The notes: generated from the sequence alone by a model not told the origin. A stretch of 64,000 nt of DNA from Arthrobacter sp. CAU 1506 (GCF_005047635.1 NZ_SUKC01000007.1:100856-164855), one strand, 5' to 3'; counted from the stretch's first letter, positions 53,271 to 62,448 are shown. A program made the numbers and translations.

Positions 53271-54152
53271 TCAGCCTGTTTCCTTGCCGAGGCCGCGGAC
53301 GAAGGAGGCCAGTTCTGTTCCCAACACTTCGTCGTCGGTTCCCAGATGGACGACTTCACTGAAGTGGTTGTGACCGGCTAAGTAAACCATCCGTGGCAGC
53401 TGCCCGTTGCGCTCCAGCAGCGCCTGGGCCAGCCCCAGGAACTGGCGTTGGTGCTCCGGCGGATCCATTTCCGTCACGACCACCATGATCGGCACTGCCG
53501 ACTGCACCAGCCCCGGCAGTGGTGAAACGGGGGCGAGGTCTCGCTTAGTGCCGTAATAATTATCCAGAACTCGCTCCCGGGGCACGACCGTCAGATCGTA
53601 CAGACCGGAGAGCAGGATGGTGCCCGCAACCGGCGCTTCGTCCAAAGCGGCTGCCGCGAGGTAGCTGGCCACGTGGATGGCGCCCGCAGAAGCTCCCATC
53701 AGCACAATATGGTCCGGGTTACCGTTCAAGGTGCCGATATTGCTGCGGAGCCAGGCAACCACGGCATTAAGGTCCTCGATCCCGGACGGGTATTGGGCGG
53801 CAGGAGCCAAACGGTACGAGATCGTAACGCCTATAAATCCATGCCGTACGGCCCAGGCACCGACATTGTCGTAGAACGGGCTTCCCTCTGTGTGCTTCTG
53901 CCCGGCAACGAAGTTTCCGCCGTGAACAAAGACCAGCACCGGCAGTTTTTCCGGCGACACAGCCTTGGGGCTGAAGACATCCAAGCGATGCCGGGGATGG
54001 TCCCCATACACAAAATCCCTTTCGATCACGACATCGCCAAAGGGCGCCAGATCATGCAAGGGCGCATAGACGGTGTCCGTAGCCTTTGCCCGGTCCGGAG
54101 CGATCACGTTTCCGATGTCCCGGATCGCGGCTGCAGTCTGTTCATCCATCAT
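53271..54152 (-). CDS. Alpha/beta hydrolase (BD-FAE/esterase type)
   Basis: A 293-residue esterase-like enzyme with VHGGNF (His77-Gly-Gly), nucleophile Ser145 in GASAGA, a Glu/Asp in TEMDPPEHQ and His in AGHNHF. These features fit carboxylesterases that include feruloyl-type esterases. Starts at 54152 and 54149 are adjacent; both follow a GGGCGGGG stretch. It lies between the carotenoid-oxygenase-family and NTF2-like genes in one operon. Confidence 0.82.
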   Translation of the reverse strand: MMDEQTAAAIRDIGNVIAPDRAKATDTVYAPLHDLAPFGDVVIERDFVYGDHPRHRLDVFSPKAVSPEKLPVLVFVHGGNFVAGQKHTEGSPFYDNVGAWAVRHGFIGVTISYRLAPAAQYPSGIEDLNAVVAWLRSNIGTLNGNPDHIVLMGASAGAIHVASYLAAAALDEAPVAGTILLSGLYDLTVVPRERVLDNYYGTKRDLAPVSPLPGLVQSAVPIMVVVTEMDPPEHQRQFLGLAQALLERNGQLPRMVYLAGHNHFSEVVHLGTDDEVLGTELASFVRGLGKETG

Positions 54153-54230
54153 TTCCCCGCCCTTAACTCCTTCCAGCCCGCTGGCTGCTCTCCCCGTTAC
54201 GGGGAGGTGTTTCAATTCGCTTGGCTGAGC

Positions 54231-55721
54231 TTAGGCGCGCAGGTCGGGCAATTGGCCCAGTTCCTCAGCAGAGACCCACAAACCATGGAAGGTGGGGCGG
54301 ATGTGCAGCGGAATATGGACTGTGGCAATGGGTCCGTCGGTTAGTCGCGCGGTGTCCAGCACTACCAGGTCCGTTTTCTCGTCCGGGAAGCGGTTGACCA
54401 GGGCCACGAGGAAACCGTCCCCTTCAGGCGCATCATCGGAACGCGGGATGAAGACCGGCTCCTGGACATTGGAGTCGTCACCGGCGTACCACCGCTCAGA
54501 TTCTCCCGTGAGGTGGTCCAAATGGATCAGCGTGTTGAACCAAACGCCCTTTGCGATCTCCTCATTGACCGGCTTGCTCATGTCGCGTCCGCCGAGGAAA
54601 CCATGTCGATAGTTCAGGGTTTGGAAGCGCTGGTCAATCTCGGGGAAGTCCACGTGGATGCCGTCCAACAGGCGGCGTTGTTCAAAGTCACCGCCGCCAC
54701 GAGAGGTATCGCAGGTCCATCGGGTCAGGTACTGCGTGACCCTCGCCGGATCGAAGGGCTGGCCGAGTGTATCCGGCAGCGGGGCGACCTCGGAAACGCA
54801 AAGGTCGATATGAACGAGAGGTCCCTCGGTGAACGAGTTCATGGTGTGAAAGGACCACTGCGCGGGACCATCGAAGTAGACGATATCTTCTACTGATCCG
54901 CGCCTTGGCAGAATCCCAAGGTGCGTTGTTTGGCCCGGCTCCCAGGCCCAGCGCGGCCCACCAGCCCTGACCCGCTCGACATCCGTGGTCAAGGGCATGA
55001 CAGGAAGGATGCTGTGCTCCTGGGTCACGGCCCAATCATGCACCATGCTTTGGTAGGGAGGCAGGAGCCATTGCTCATCAGTTAACCGACCGCTGGCGCT
55101 GGCGCTGCCAACAGCGATGTCAGAGCTGAGCTCACCGTTGGCCGAATATCCGAAGAAGACCCACTCCCCGGTGAGCGGATCGATCTTCGGATGTGCCGTC
55201 ATGGTCTTGCTCCGGAGCCGACCGCCGAAATCGTGTTTCCCCAGCGTTCTTAGAGTCATCGGGTCAAGGCGGTGCGCCAACCCATCCTCCTTGATCGCGA
55301 ATAGCTGGTTGCCATGCCAGACCATGCTCGTATTCGCTGTCGTTCGGTCCACGCCGGCTACCGAGGGATCGTCGGTGTACGGGTTTCGGTAGGCCCCGAA
55401 GAGTGCCCGGCGCGCGTCCCGCTCGGCGTTGAATTTGTCGGTCCGTACGTAGCGGGTCCGGACATCGGCCCGTCCCTCGGCGAGCACAAACATATAGACC
55501 ATGCCATCGCCGTTGATGTAAATGTCATCTCCTGCCCGGGGAGGAAAGGCCGGGTCTGGTCCGCAGCGGTAGAGGACACCTGCGACCTGGGGCGGAATTC
55601 GACCCTCAATCTCGAGCGACAGGACGTCGCTCTCGACGCGTCCCGGGCGGTTGATTCCGGTGAATTGCCGCGTTTTGGGAAATTCTGAGGATACTGCCTG
55701 AGCAGCTGCGGTGGTGGTCAT
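54231..55721 (-). CDS. Carotenoid-oxygenase-family dioxygenase (lignostilbene/isoeugenol type), copy A
   Basis: A 496-residue non-heme-iron oxygenase of the RPE65/CCO family. The four iron His are His167 (TAHPKID), His218 (VHDWA), His282 (SFHTMN) and His479 (TFHGLW). Tyr111 (in FGAYRNP) and Lys144 (in AIKEDG) correspond, from memory, to LsdA Tyr101 and Lys134, which bind the 4-hydroxyl of the substrate. It should cleave a C=C bond of a 4-hydroxyphenyl alkene, giving a benzaldehyde such as vanillin. The ATG at 55721 follows GGAGG. It heads an operon with the hydrolase and NTF2-like genes and is a close paralogue of the gene at 62449. Confidence 0.85.
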   Translation of the reverse strand: MTTTAAAQAVSSEFPKTRQFTGINRPGRVESDVLSLEIEGRIPPQVAGVLYRCGPDPAFPPRAGDDIYINGDGMVYMFVLAEGRADVRTRYVRTDKFNAERDARRALFGAYRNPYTDDPSVAGVDRTTANTSMVWHGNQLFAIKEDGLAHRLDPMTLRTLGKHDFGGRLRSKTMTAHPKIDPLTGEWVFFGYSANGELSSDIAVGSASASGRLTDEQWLLPPYQSMVHDWAVTQEHSILPVMPLTTDVERVRAGGPRWAWEPGQTTHLGILPRRGSVEDIVYFDGPAQWSFHTMNSFTEGPLVHIDLCVSEVAPLPDTLGQPFDPARVTQYLTRWTCDTSRGGGDFEQRRLLDGIHVDFPEIDQRFQTLNYRHGFLGGRDMSKPVNEEIAKGVWFNTLIHLDHLTGESERWYAGDDSNVQEPVFIPRSDDAPEGDGFLVALVNRFPDEKTDLVVLDTARLTDGPIATVHIPLHIRPTFHGLWVSAEELGQLPDLRA

Positions 55722-56028
55722 TGCGGGCCTCCAGCGGATTGAAGGTGATACGGAATGGTTTGGGAGGGTCTCGTACATGCTGCCCTCCGAGAGGCCAGAA
55801 GCGCCGATGCTTCGCGCCCAATCTTCAGCCAGTGCTACGAGCCTAAGTCAGCAACGCAAAGATGACAAGCTTCTTTGCAATAATTCTGCCGCTTCACCGG
55901 GCTGGCTCGCCGCCAGAACTAACACCAAATTTGCTGCTGGCAGTCAATATTGATCAATTTGGTTTACACTAGAGTCACTACTAAATCTGACAATCGAGAT
56001 CCGACAAGGACCCGGAGGATAAGGCAAC
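55722..56028. other. Divergent control region between copy A and the MarR gene
   Basis: The 307 bases hold the perfect palindrome ATTGATCAAT (55949-55958) inside an AT-rich patch (about 55925-55990), followed by TTTACACTAG. The palindrome is a probable MarR operator commanding both divergent genes. The part nearer copy A has no clear element. Confidence 0.6.
55949..55958. promoter_or_regulatory. ATTGATCAAT operator for the MarR regulator
   Basis: ATTGATCAAT is a perfect 10-base palindrome, weakly extended by CAA/TTTG flanks. It lies about 70 bases before the MarR start and between divergent genes, the usual place for a MarR binding site. Confidence 0.65.
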
Positions 56029-56541
56029 GTGACTGAATTGGAGCCACTGTCGGCAGCGGCAAAAGCCAAGGCTGACCGCCGACCCTTGCTGGGACTGATC
56101 CTGACTGCCGACCGACGGCTTCGGGCGCTCATGGACGAGGTGCTCCAGCAGTACTCCCTGCCCACTCCCGAATACACCGCCCTCGTCATATTGCGGCGGC
56201 AGGGACCGTTGTCTTCCGCAGAACTTGCGCGTTTGGTTTTCGTCACTCCGCAGGCCATGGGACAGATCATCACCAGCATTGAACGACGCAACTTGATCAT
56301 CCGGCACCCGGATCCCAATCACGGCCGAAAGCTGCTCGCCGAATTGACGCCCGTCGGGGTCGAACTCGTGGACAAGTGCGTGGACAGTCTTCAGGCCGTG
56401 GAACGGCATTTCCTCGGAGCGCTGAACGAACGGGAGCAAGAGTATTTCCTGAACCTGCTGTCGGCCTGCACCGACCACCTCGAACAGAATCCGAACCTGG
56501 GAAGCGAAGACCGGGTGGTTCAGGAAGCCTCGTTGCCATGA
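56029..56541 (+). CDS. MarR-family regulator
   Basis: A 170-residue winged-helix protein. The core PTPEYTALVILRRQGPLSSA, then AELARLVFVTPQAMGQIITS and the wing RRNLIIRHPDPNHGRKLLAELT are standard for MarR. The GTG at 56029 follows CGGAGG. MarR proteins often sense phenolic ligands directly. Divergence from copy A of the CCO-family gene makes it the likely aromatic sensor of this sub-cluster. Confidence 0.9.
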   Translation: MTELEPLSAAAKAKADRRPLLGLILTADRRLRALMDEVLQQYSLPTPEYTALVILRRQGPLSSAELARLVFVTPQAMGQIITSIERRNLIIRHPDPNHGRKLLAELTPVGVELVDKCVDSLQAVERHFLGALNEREQEYFLNLLSACTDHLEQNPNLGSEDRVVQEASLP

Positions 56542-56542
56542 G

Positions 56543-56575
56543 CTGGGTGGCGGTTCCGTCGGAACCGCCACCCAG
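56543..56575. terminator. Perfect 15-base hairpin between MarR and ABC ATPase genes
   Basis: CTGGGTGGCGGTTCC (56543-56557) pairs perfectly with GGAACCGCCACCCAG (56561-56575) around GTC. It begins one base after the MarR stop and also lies downstream of the convergent ATPase gene, so it can stop transcription both ways. Confidence 0.85.
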
Positions 56576-56605
56576 TGGCACGGCGTCGCCGCGAACCGCT
56601 GCCCC

Positions 56606-57412
56606 CTAGTGCCGGATCTCGTTAAGGATTCGCCGGCGCGCCTCAGTGAACCTTGCGTCCGCCTTGGTATCGATCTGGTCCCGGTCCATCCCAAACGGCA
56701 CATCGACGACGTCCACTACGGTTGCAGGATGGCCCGACAGAACCACCACTCGGTCGGCCAGATAGACGGCCTCGTCAATATCATGAGTAACGACGACGAT
56801 ACTGATCCCCAGGCGCTTGCGGAGGTCCAAAACTAGGTCCTCCAGATCGAAGCGGGTCTGGGCGTCTACCGAGGCGAACGGTTCGTCCATGAGCAGGATT
56901 TCGGATTGGTATGCGAGCGCACGGGCGATGGCAGCGCGCTGCTGCATCCCGCCCGAGAGTTGCCACGGGTACTTGCGGCCTACCGCGGGCAGGCCAACGG
57001 CGTCAAGGCACTGTTCAGCCAGAGCCATCCGCTGCGACCTGCCCATTCCCCTGCCTTGCAGTGGAAAGGCCACATTTTCCTTGGTTCGCATCCACGGCAG
57101 CAATGACCGGCTGTAGTCCTGGAAGACCACGCCCACCTCGGAGAGCGGCTCGGTCATTTCCTGGTCCCCCAGCATCACCTTGCCTGAGCTCGGGGGCAGC
57201 AGGCCGGCGAGGCATCGCAGCAATGTGGTCTTTCCTGCCCCGGACGGACCGACAATGCAGACCACCTCGTTGGGTTCAACCCTGACGTCCAGCTCGTGCA
57301 GCACTTCCACGGCGTCGGCGCCCTCGCCATAGGACTTGCTCAGAGACTGGACAGACAGGGTGTGCCGAGCTTGGCGCTCCTCAAGTCGATCGAGGTTTTG
57401 AACTGTTGTCAC
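56606..57412 (-). CDS. NitT/TauT-type ABC transporter ATP-binding protein (second system)
   Basis: A 268-residue ATPase with Walker A GPSGAGKTT, signature LSGGMQQRAAIARAL, Walker B LLMDEPFASVD and switch His in VTHDIDEA. The GTG at 57412 overlaps the permease stop (GTGA). It is last in a four-gene importer operon running leftward from 60176. Confidence 0.92.
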   Translation of the reverse strand: MTTVQNLDRLEERQARHTLSVQSLSKSYGEGADAVEVLHELDVRVEPNEVVCIVGPSGAGKTTLLRCLAGLLPPSSGKVMLGDQEMTEPLSEVGVVFQDYSRSLLPWMRTKENVAFPLQGRGMGRSQRMALAEQCLDAVGLPAVGRKYPWQLSGGMQQRAAIARALAYQSEILLMDEPFASVDAQTRFDLEDLVLDLRKRLGISIVVVTHDIDEAVYLADRVVVLSGHPATVVDVVDVPFGMDRDQIDTKADARFTEARRRILNEIRH

Positions 57413-58245
57413 TTCTTTGCCTTCCGACGTGATCTGGTGGTCTTGATACGACCGTGGCTGGCCAATGCGGCAGAGTCGAAGTACCAGCGAAGCGTGCCCT
57501 TTTCAAAAAGGATGAACGAGACACTCAGCAGGTAGCCCAAGGCGCCGACAAGGAGTGTGCCCGCCCATGCGCCGGAAATATCGAAGGAGCTGCCAGCCAT
57601 ATTGATGTAGTGGCCAATGCCGGCCACCGCACTGAAGATTTCGCTGACGACCATAATCACCACGCCGACGGCGAGAGAGACCCGTACTCCTGCGACGATC
57701 TGCGGGAGCGCAGCCGGAAGGACGATTCTACGGATTCGCAAGGTCGTCGGTATCCGATAGGACTTCGCCATATCCCGCACTTCGGGAGCGATGGACCGCA
57801 CGCCGTCGATGGTGTTCAGCAGCACCGGCCAAAAGCAGGCGAAGGCGATCATGTAAATCTTCGGGGCTTGGCCGATACCGAGGGCGCCGATCACGATGGG
57901 GATCAGCGCGGACTGCGGCACGGAACGGACAAACTGCAAGAAGGGATCCAGCACCTGACGCAGGCGCTCTAATTCTCCGATCAGGATGCCCACCGCCACG
58001 CCGAGAACCGTCGCGACGGCGATGCCAATCAGAATGTTCGAGAGACTAAACACCACATCCCTCATCATCGTCCCGGTCGTGAATCCGCTGACTAGAGACT
58101 GCATGATCTTCGACAAGGGCGGGAAATAGACTGATGTGCTGTTCGCCGACAGGAACCACCAGGCGGCCGCCAGCACGGCTACCAGCCAAACCTGCTCCAG
58201 CAGGCGGCCGAGCTGTTTGGGCGCCTCGGCCAATATAGTGCTCAT
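57409..58245 (-). CDS. NitT/TauT-type ABC transporter permease (second system)
   Basis: A 278-residue permease with about six helices and the docking segment MAKSYRIPTTLRIRRIVLPA. A basic C-terminus (KTTRSRRKAKK) follows the last helix. The ATG at 58245 overlaps the preceding permease stop (ATGA). It pairs with the next permease, again giving two distinct permeases as in the system at 37150-40563. Confidence 0.9.
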   Translation of the reverse strand: MSTILAEAPKQLGRLLEQVWLVAVLAAAWWFLSANSTSVYFPPLSKIMQSLVSGFTTGTMMRDVVFSLSNILIGIAVATVLGVAVGILIGELERLRQVLDPFLQFVRSVPQSALIPIVIGALGIGQAPKIYMIAFACFWPVLLNTIDGVRSIAPEVRDMAKSYRIPTTLRIRRIVLPAALPQIVAGVRVSLAVGVVIMVVSEIFSAVAGIGHYINMAGSSFDISGAWAGTLLVGALGYLLSVSFILFEKGTLRWYFDSAALASHGRIKTTRSRRKAKK

Positions 58246-59123
58246 TGTCCACCTCCTGTTACTCGACGGTTCCAGCCGAGGAATCGGCCCTCAGCCAACC
58301 AAAGGATCTTGTTCAGCACGAGCCCGACCAAGCCGGAGTAGATGACATAGGCCAGGGCCAAGGCAGGGGCTCCGTCAGTCTGTGCCCGTGCCAGGTTGCC
58401 GCCCATACCTGGAGTAAGGCTCAGGACCTCGACGCCTACGGCAATCAGAATCGAGGCTGAGGCTGCAATCCGGATGCCGGTAACGGCGAATGGGGCGGCG
58501 TTGGGCAGGACGACCTTGAAGAACTTGAGCCCCATCGGGATCCGATAGCTGCGGACCGTGTCGGCAATGACTGGATCAATCCGTCGGGCCCCATAGATGG
58601 TTTGCAGCAAGATCGGCCAAACGACGCCGGAGAATACTACGACGACTTCCATTTCCCGGGTCGCGCCGAGCATCAGGACCATCACCGGCAGGAGTGCGAT
58701 GACGGGGAAAGAACGCCCCAGATCAATGAGGAACTGCGTAGACCGGTAGAAGGCCGGGGTGATACCGAGGAACATCCCGACTGGGACACCCACGACGATG
58801 CTGAGCGCTAGCCCGACCAGGGCACTGGACATGGTGGCCGCAAGCGCCGCCCAGAACACCGGATCGACGGCCAAGCCTACGAATCGCACTGCCACGTCCC
58901 AGAACGGCGGGACGAGGTCTGGGCTGAAATAACCGGAAGCGTAAACGAGCGTCCACACCAGCAGGATGAGGACTGCTGTTGCCAACTGCCACATGACGAG
59001 CGCGATTTTCCTCCGGCGAGCCGGACCCGCGAACCTCTTCTGATCCGGCCGGCGTGCCGGACCCGAAGGCCTCTTCGGATCCGGCACCACCTTGGGCGGA
59101 GATAACTTTTCGGAGATGGCCAT
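58242..59123 (-). CDS. NitT/TauT-type ABC transporter permease (second system)
   Basis: A 293-residue permease. A soluble N-terminal tail of about 45 residues contains a duplicated 12-residue Pro/Arg/Lys unit before the first helix, which is unusual for this family. The docking segment is VRSYRIPMGLKFFKVVLPNAAP. The ATG at 59123 follows AGGTG; a TTG nine codons upstream is a weaker choice. It is co-transcribed with the binding protein upstream and the other permease downstream. Confidence 0.87.
   Translation of the reverse strand: MAISEKLSPPKVVPDPKRPSGPARRPDQKRFAGPARRRKIALVMWQLATAVLILLVWTLVYASGYFSPDLVPPFWDVAVRFVGLAVDPVFWAALAATMSSALVGLALSIVVGVPVGMFLGITPAFYRSTQFLIDLGRSFPVIALLPVMVLMLGATREMEVVVVFSGVVWPILLQTIYGARRIDPVIADTVRSYRIPMGLKFFKVVLPNAAPFAVTGIRIAASASILIAVGVEVLSLTPGMGGNLARAQTDGAPALALAYVIYSGLVGLVLNKILWLAEGRFLGWNRRVTGGGQ
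59015..59086 (-). repeat. 36-base imperfect tandem repeat in the permease N-terminus
   Basis: Two 36-base units (59015-59050 and 59051-59086) encode PDPKRPSGPARR and PDQKRFAGPARR in frame. The DNA copies differ at a handful of positions, so the duplication is older than the exact 18-base duplication at 24607. Confidence 0.8.
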
Positions 59124-59165
59124 CCCTACACCTAACTTGGGTAACTTCAATTGACCGGAGGTGAA

Positions 59166-60176
59166 CTAGTTCTGCGGTGCGCCTTCCCAGACGACGTCCT
59201 CGTAGGCAACTTCGGAATCGATGAACTTGTACTTGTTCAGCCCATTGATGGTGTTCTCCGTACCCGCCCGGTTGATCTGCCAGGTCAGGATCTGGATGGG
59301 AGCGGACTTGATGTACTCCGGATCCTGCTCCGTAAATTCGATCTGCAGTTCCTGAACAACTTCAGGGTTGTCAATCGCGTACTCAGTGGCCTGCTTCATG
59401 GCCTCGTTGAACTTTTCAATGGCCTCCCCGTTTTTCGCGATGAAGTCATCGGACGAGACGTACCAGGCGTTCGGGCCGCCCTCGAGGAATTCGTTACCGG
59501 GGGACCCAATGGTCCGGAAGCCCATGCCTATGCCGGTCGGGTAGAAACTGCCAATGTTGTAGGCAGCATCCACCTGGCCCTTTGCCAGGGCATCGTTGAG
59601 GCCGGGGAGCGGCAGCTGGACGAACTCGACCGAGCTCGTATCAACACCCGCGTCTTCCAAAGCCAGCAATGATCCGAGATGTGTGGTTTCTTTCAGACCC
59701 TGCAAGCCAACCGTCTTGCCTTCCAGATCGCCGTAGCTCTGGATAGGGCTGTCCTTCTCGACCAGCAAGCCGGAGGTAATGACTTCAGCATTGGCGTTCT
59801 GGTTTCCAAGGATGGCCTTGATGGGCATGCCCTGGGCCACAGCTGCGATCGTGGAGACGCCGCCGGTGGCGGCGATGTCCACCTTGCCAGACACTAGCTG
59901 CGCCACCTGTTGCGCTGCCGTTCCGCCGTCGATGATCTCAACGTCGAGACCCTGTTCCTCGAAATAGCCCTCGCGGTCAGCGATGATCAGTGGTTCGAAG
60001 AACACTGGTGCCCGAAGGACCTTGAGACTGGTGAGTGCGCCGGCCGCTCCGGAAGCGGCCCCCGCCGGCTCCTCCCCTCCGGCGGCAGTGCTACCGCCGC
60101 AGGCCGTCAGGGTAAGCCCGAGGGCGAGGATTGCTCCGAGGCCGGTCAGGCCCTGCCGTGAAAATTTCTTGATCAT
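59166..60176 (-). CDS. NitT/TauT-type substrate-binding lipoprotein (second system)
   Basis: A 336-residue lipoprotein: short basic N-terminus (MIKKFSRQ), hydrophobic core and lipobox LTAC (Cys26), then an Ala/Gly-rich linker. The mature part has the SsuA/TauA fold (APVFFEPLIIADREGYFEEQG; SGKVDIAATGG). It is first of the operon and preceded by a perfect GGTCAACGTTGACC palindrome. Position between the two CCO-family genes suggests that it binds the aromatic precursor or its acid, by inference. Confidence 0.88.
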   Translation of the reverse strand: MIKKFSRQGLTGLGAILALGLTLTACGGSTAAGGEEPAGAASGAAGALTSLKVLRAPVFFEPLIIADREGYFEEQGLDVEIIDGGTAAQQVAQLVSGKVDIAATGGVSTIAAVAQGMPIKAILGNQNANAEVITSGLLVEKDSPIQSYGDLEGKTVGLQGLKETTHLGSLLALEDAGVDTSSVEFVQLPLPGLNDALAKGQVDAAYNIGSFYPTGIGMGFRTIGSPGNEFLEGGPNAWYVSSDDFIAKNGEAIEKFNEAMKQATEYAIDNPEVVQELQIEFTEQDPEYIKSAPIQILTWQINRAGTENTINGLNKYKFIDSEVAYEDVVWEGAPQN

Positions 60177-60197
60177 GGAGATTACCTTTGCCTAGGT

Positions 60198-60211
60198 GGT
60201 CAACGTTGACC
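60198..60211. promoter_or_regulatory. Perfect GGTCAACGTTGACC palindrome
   Basis: A 14-base perfect palindrome 22 bases upstream of the binding-protein start, close to its ribosome site. It would let a dimeric repressor control the second ABC operon. Confidence 0.65.
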
Positions 60212-60281
60212 CAAACTCTTCGCGGCTGGATGCCGGGACCGGCTCCCTTGAAACCACCGGTCTCGAAACCAACCATATGGA

Positions 60282-60297
60282 TGTGATCTAAATCATG
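60282..60297. promoter_or_regulatory. CRP/FNR-like site
   Basis: TGTGATCTAAATCATG (60282-60297) matches the TGTGA-N6-TCACA layout on the left and three of five bases on the right. It lies 106 bases before the binding-protein start, a plausible position for a catabolite-type activator. Confidence 0.35.
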
Positions 60298-60362
60298 TCA
60301 AGTAGCTTGCCACTTATTTGTTTGATTGTGACGAACCGGTGTTCCTGCGCGAATTCCACGCC

Positions 60363-60875
60363 CTATTTAACGGCGTAGTAAGTGAAGACAGTGTGGTCAG
60401 GATTGGCGACCCGTTGCCCTGTGCCGACAATAATGGTCCGAGTCAGCCAATCATGCGGCCCAACCGGCGCATCGAACCGCGGAGTGATTCGGAAATAGAA
60501 TTCCCTGTCGCCACCCCAGGAGGGGTCGTCCAACCGGGTTTCAGAACCGTCCATTGGATACAGGTAACCGGAATTGTGAATATAAATCGGCGAGCCATCC
60601 GAGGCCTCGAGCATGTAGTGAGCGTCCAGCCCGTAGACGCCCGCGTAGTCGGCTCCACTGCCGCCGACCACCCTGCCCTGGAGTCGCGGCCCCCAGATCT
60701 CGCCTCCGGCGGCTGGCACATAGGAGCGTTTGCCAGCGGGTGTCTGAAACCGGACACGTTCCGTGAAGTCGATCCGGATGGAGAACGCGTACTCCAGCTC
60801 GATACTGCCGATCGAAGGATTTTCGGTACCGAAGCTCAGCGTTGTCGGTGTGTTCTTATCGACGTTCGTCGTCAT
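60363..60875 (-). CDS. DUF3237-family protein
   Basis: A 170-residue protein with the DUF3237 pattern: AAGGEIWGPRLQGRVVGGSGADY, read as a Gly-rich strand-turn in two parts, then YMLEASDGSPIYIHNSGY and a terminal YYAVK. The family is a small beta-barrel of unknown function, often near aromatic and terpenoid pathways. The ATG at 60875 follows AAGGGAG. It lies downstream of the ALDH and CCO copy B genes, all leftward, so it probably belongs to the same unit. Confidence 0.8.
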   Translation of the reverse strand: MTTNVDKNTPTTLSFGTENPSIGSIELEYAFSIRIDFTERVRFQTPAGKRSYVPAAGGEIWGPRLQGRVVGGSGADYAGVYGLDAHYMLEASDGSPIYIHNSGYLYPMDGSETRLDDPSWGGDREFYFRITPRFDAPVGPHDWLTRTIIVGTGQRVANPDHTVFTYYAVK

Positions 60876-60934
60876 AATAAGGCTCCCTTAGTTCTCAGAG
60901 TGGTTGATCGATGCATACGTTCATTGTTCGTACT

Positions 60935-60960
60935 GGTTAGCGGGTGGACACCCCCTAGCC
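60935..60960 (-). terminator. Hairpin over the ALDH stop codon
   Basis: GGTTAG-GGGT (60935-60945) pairs with ACCC-CTAGCC (60950-60960) with one mismatch and one G-T pair. It overlaps the stop of the leftward dehydrogenase gene. No T tract, so it may only attenuate read-through into the DUF3237 gene. Confidence 0.4.
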
Positions 60961-62412
60961 GAAGGCAACACTGATGGTCTTCAGCTCGCAGAATGCCTCG
61001 ATTCCAACAGCTCCGCCCTCACGGCCCATGCCGCTCTGCTTCATGCCCCCGAAGGGCACCTCCGCGCCCACGTGCGGATGCCTGTTCACCCACGCTCCAC
61101 CGGAGCGGAGCCGGCGGGCGAGCTTCAGCCCCTCCTGGATATCGGAGGTCCAAATGGATCCGCCCAGACCGAGCTCAGTGGAATTGGCCTCCTCAATAAC
61201 GGCGTCTATGTCGCTGTACGGCATGACTGGCAGCGCCGGGCCGAACTGCTCCTCGTCCACGAGTGCCACTCCCTTGCCAATCCCGGTGATGATCGTCGGC
61301 GGAATGAAGTACCCCGGACGATCCAAGGGAGCCCCGCCTGTGACGGCTGTGCCGCCATTCGCCAGCGCGTCCTCGATCAGTCCCTTGACCCGTTCGAACT
61401 GTGGTTTGGTCGTCGAAGGCCCCATCGTGGTCCCGTCTACGAACGGATCCCCCGGCTGCGCCTGGTTCGCGAGCTCGGCGAGGGCGGCAACCACTTGGTC
61501 GAAGATGGATTCATGGACATAGAGGCGCTTGATTGCGGCACAGATCTGGCCGCCGAGGGCGAACGCGCCCCGATACAGCTTCGGCGCAATCTCTTCCACG
61601 TTGGCGTCCGGCAGGACGATGGCGGCGTCGTTTCCGCCCAGTTCCAGCAGCATGCGCTTCAGCGTCGGTGCGCCGGCGGCCATGATCGAACGACCGGCTT
61701 CGACGCTGCCCGTGAAGGCAACGAGATTGGTTTCCGGATGGGCGGTCATGGCCTTACCGAGTTCATCGCCGCCCGCGAGGATGTTGACGACGCCGGCGGG
61801 CACGATGTCCTTGATCAGGTTGCCGACGAGCAGCGAGGCGAGCGGCGTGAATGGCGAGGGCTTAGCCACCACCGTGTCGCCAGCGAGCATTGCCGCGGCG
61901 ATCTTGTTGATCAGCATGATAATCGGGCCGTTCCAAGGCACGATGGCGGCCACGACCCCGACCGGCTCACGCACCAGCTGCACGAGCTCGGTCTCGTTGT
62001 CGGCCAGCGTGTCAACCGGCAGGTCCTGCATCGCATACCAGCGAGCATGAGCCGCCGCTCCCTTGATTTCGCCAGCACCGATGAAAGCTGGCTTACCGGT
62101 TTCAGCCGAATTCACCAGCCCGAGGGTTTCCGCCTGGGCGTCCAGACGCTCGGCCAGGGTCAGCAGGGCTTCCTTCCGACGGTCGATGTCGGCCGCCCAT
62201 GCGGGCAACGCCCTGCGTGCCGCCGACATGGCCCGGTCCAATAGTTCAAGGGACGCCTCAGGGCAGCTGGCCAGCACTTCTCCTGTCCAGGGGGCAACGA
62301 CGTCGAAGGACTCCTCTGTGGGAAGGATCTCCCCGTTGACGAGGTGCCCGATGCCGATCAATTGGTCCTGAATTCTCTGAGTGACATCGGTGATCTCAGC
62401 AGTGCTACTCAC
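60955..62412 (-). CDS. Aldehyde dehydrogenase (vanillin-dehydrogenase candidate)
   Basis: A 485-residue NAD(P)-dependent aldehyde dehydrogenase with Asn161 (VPWNGP), Glu257 (LELGGN) and nucleophile Cys291 (GGQICAAIK). It follows CCO copy B by 36 bases on the same strand, so it is set to oxidise the aldehyde that copy B releases; isoeugenol-monooxygenase and vanillin-dehydrogenase genes are known neighbours in pseudomonads. The GTG at 62412 follows AAGGAG. It is only distantly like the dehydrogenase at 50510, so the two may handle different products. Confidence 0.86.
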   Translation of the reverse strand: MSSTAEITDVTQRIQDQLIGIGHLVNGEILPTEESFDVVAPWTGEVLASCPEASLELLDRAMSAARRALPAWAADIDRRKEALLTLAERLDAQAETLGLVNSAETGKPAFIGAGEIKGAAAHARWYAMQDLPVDTLADNETELVQLVREPVGVVAAIVPWNGPIIMLINKIAAAMLAGDTVVAKPSPFTPLASLLVGNLIKDIVPAGVVNILAGGDELGKAMTAHPETNLVAFTGSVEAGRSIMAAGAPTLKRMLLELGGNDAAIVLPDANVEEIAPKLYRGAFALGGQICAAIKRLYVHESIFDQVVAALAELANQAQPGDPFVDGTTMGPSTTKPQFERVKGLIEDALANGGTAVTGGAPLDRPGYFIPPTIITGIGKGVALVDEEQFGPALPVMPYSDIDAVIEEANSTELGLGGSIWTSDIQEGLKLARRLRSGGAWVNRHPHVGAEVPFGGMKQSGMGREGGAVGIEAFCELKTISVAFG

Positions 62413-62448
62413 AAATACTCCTTGGTTGCGATGGGTGCTGGCGGTTTG

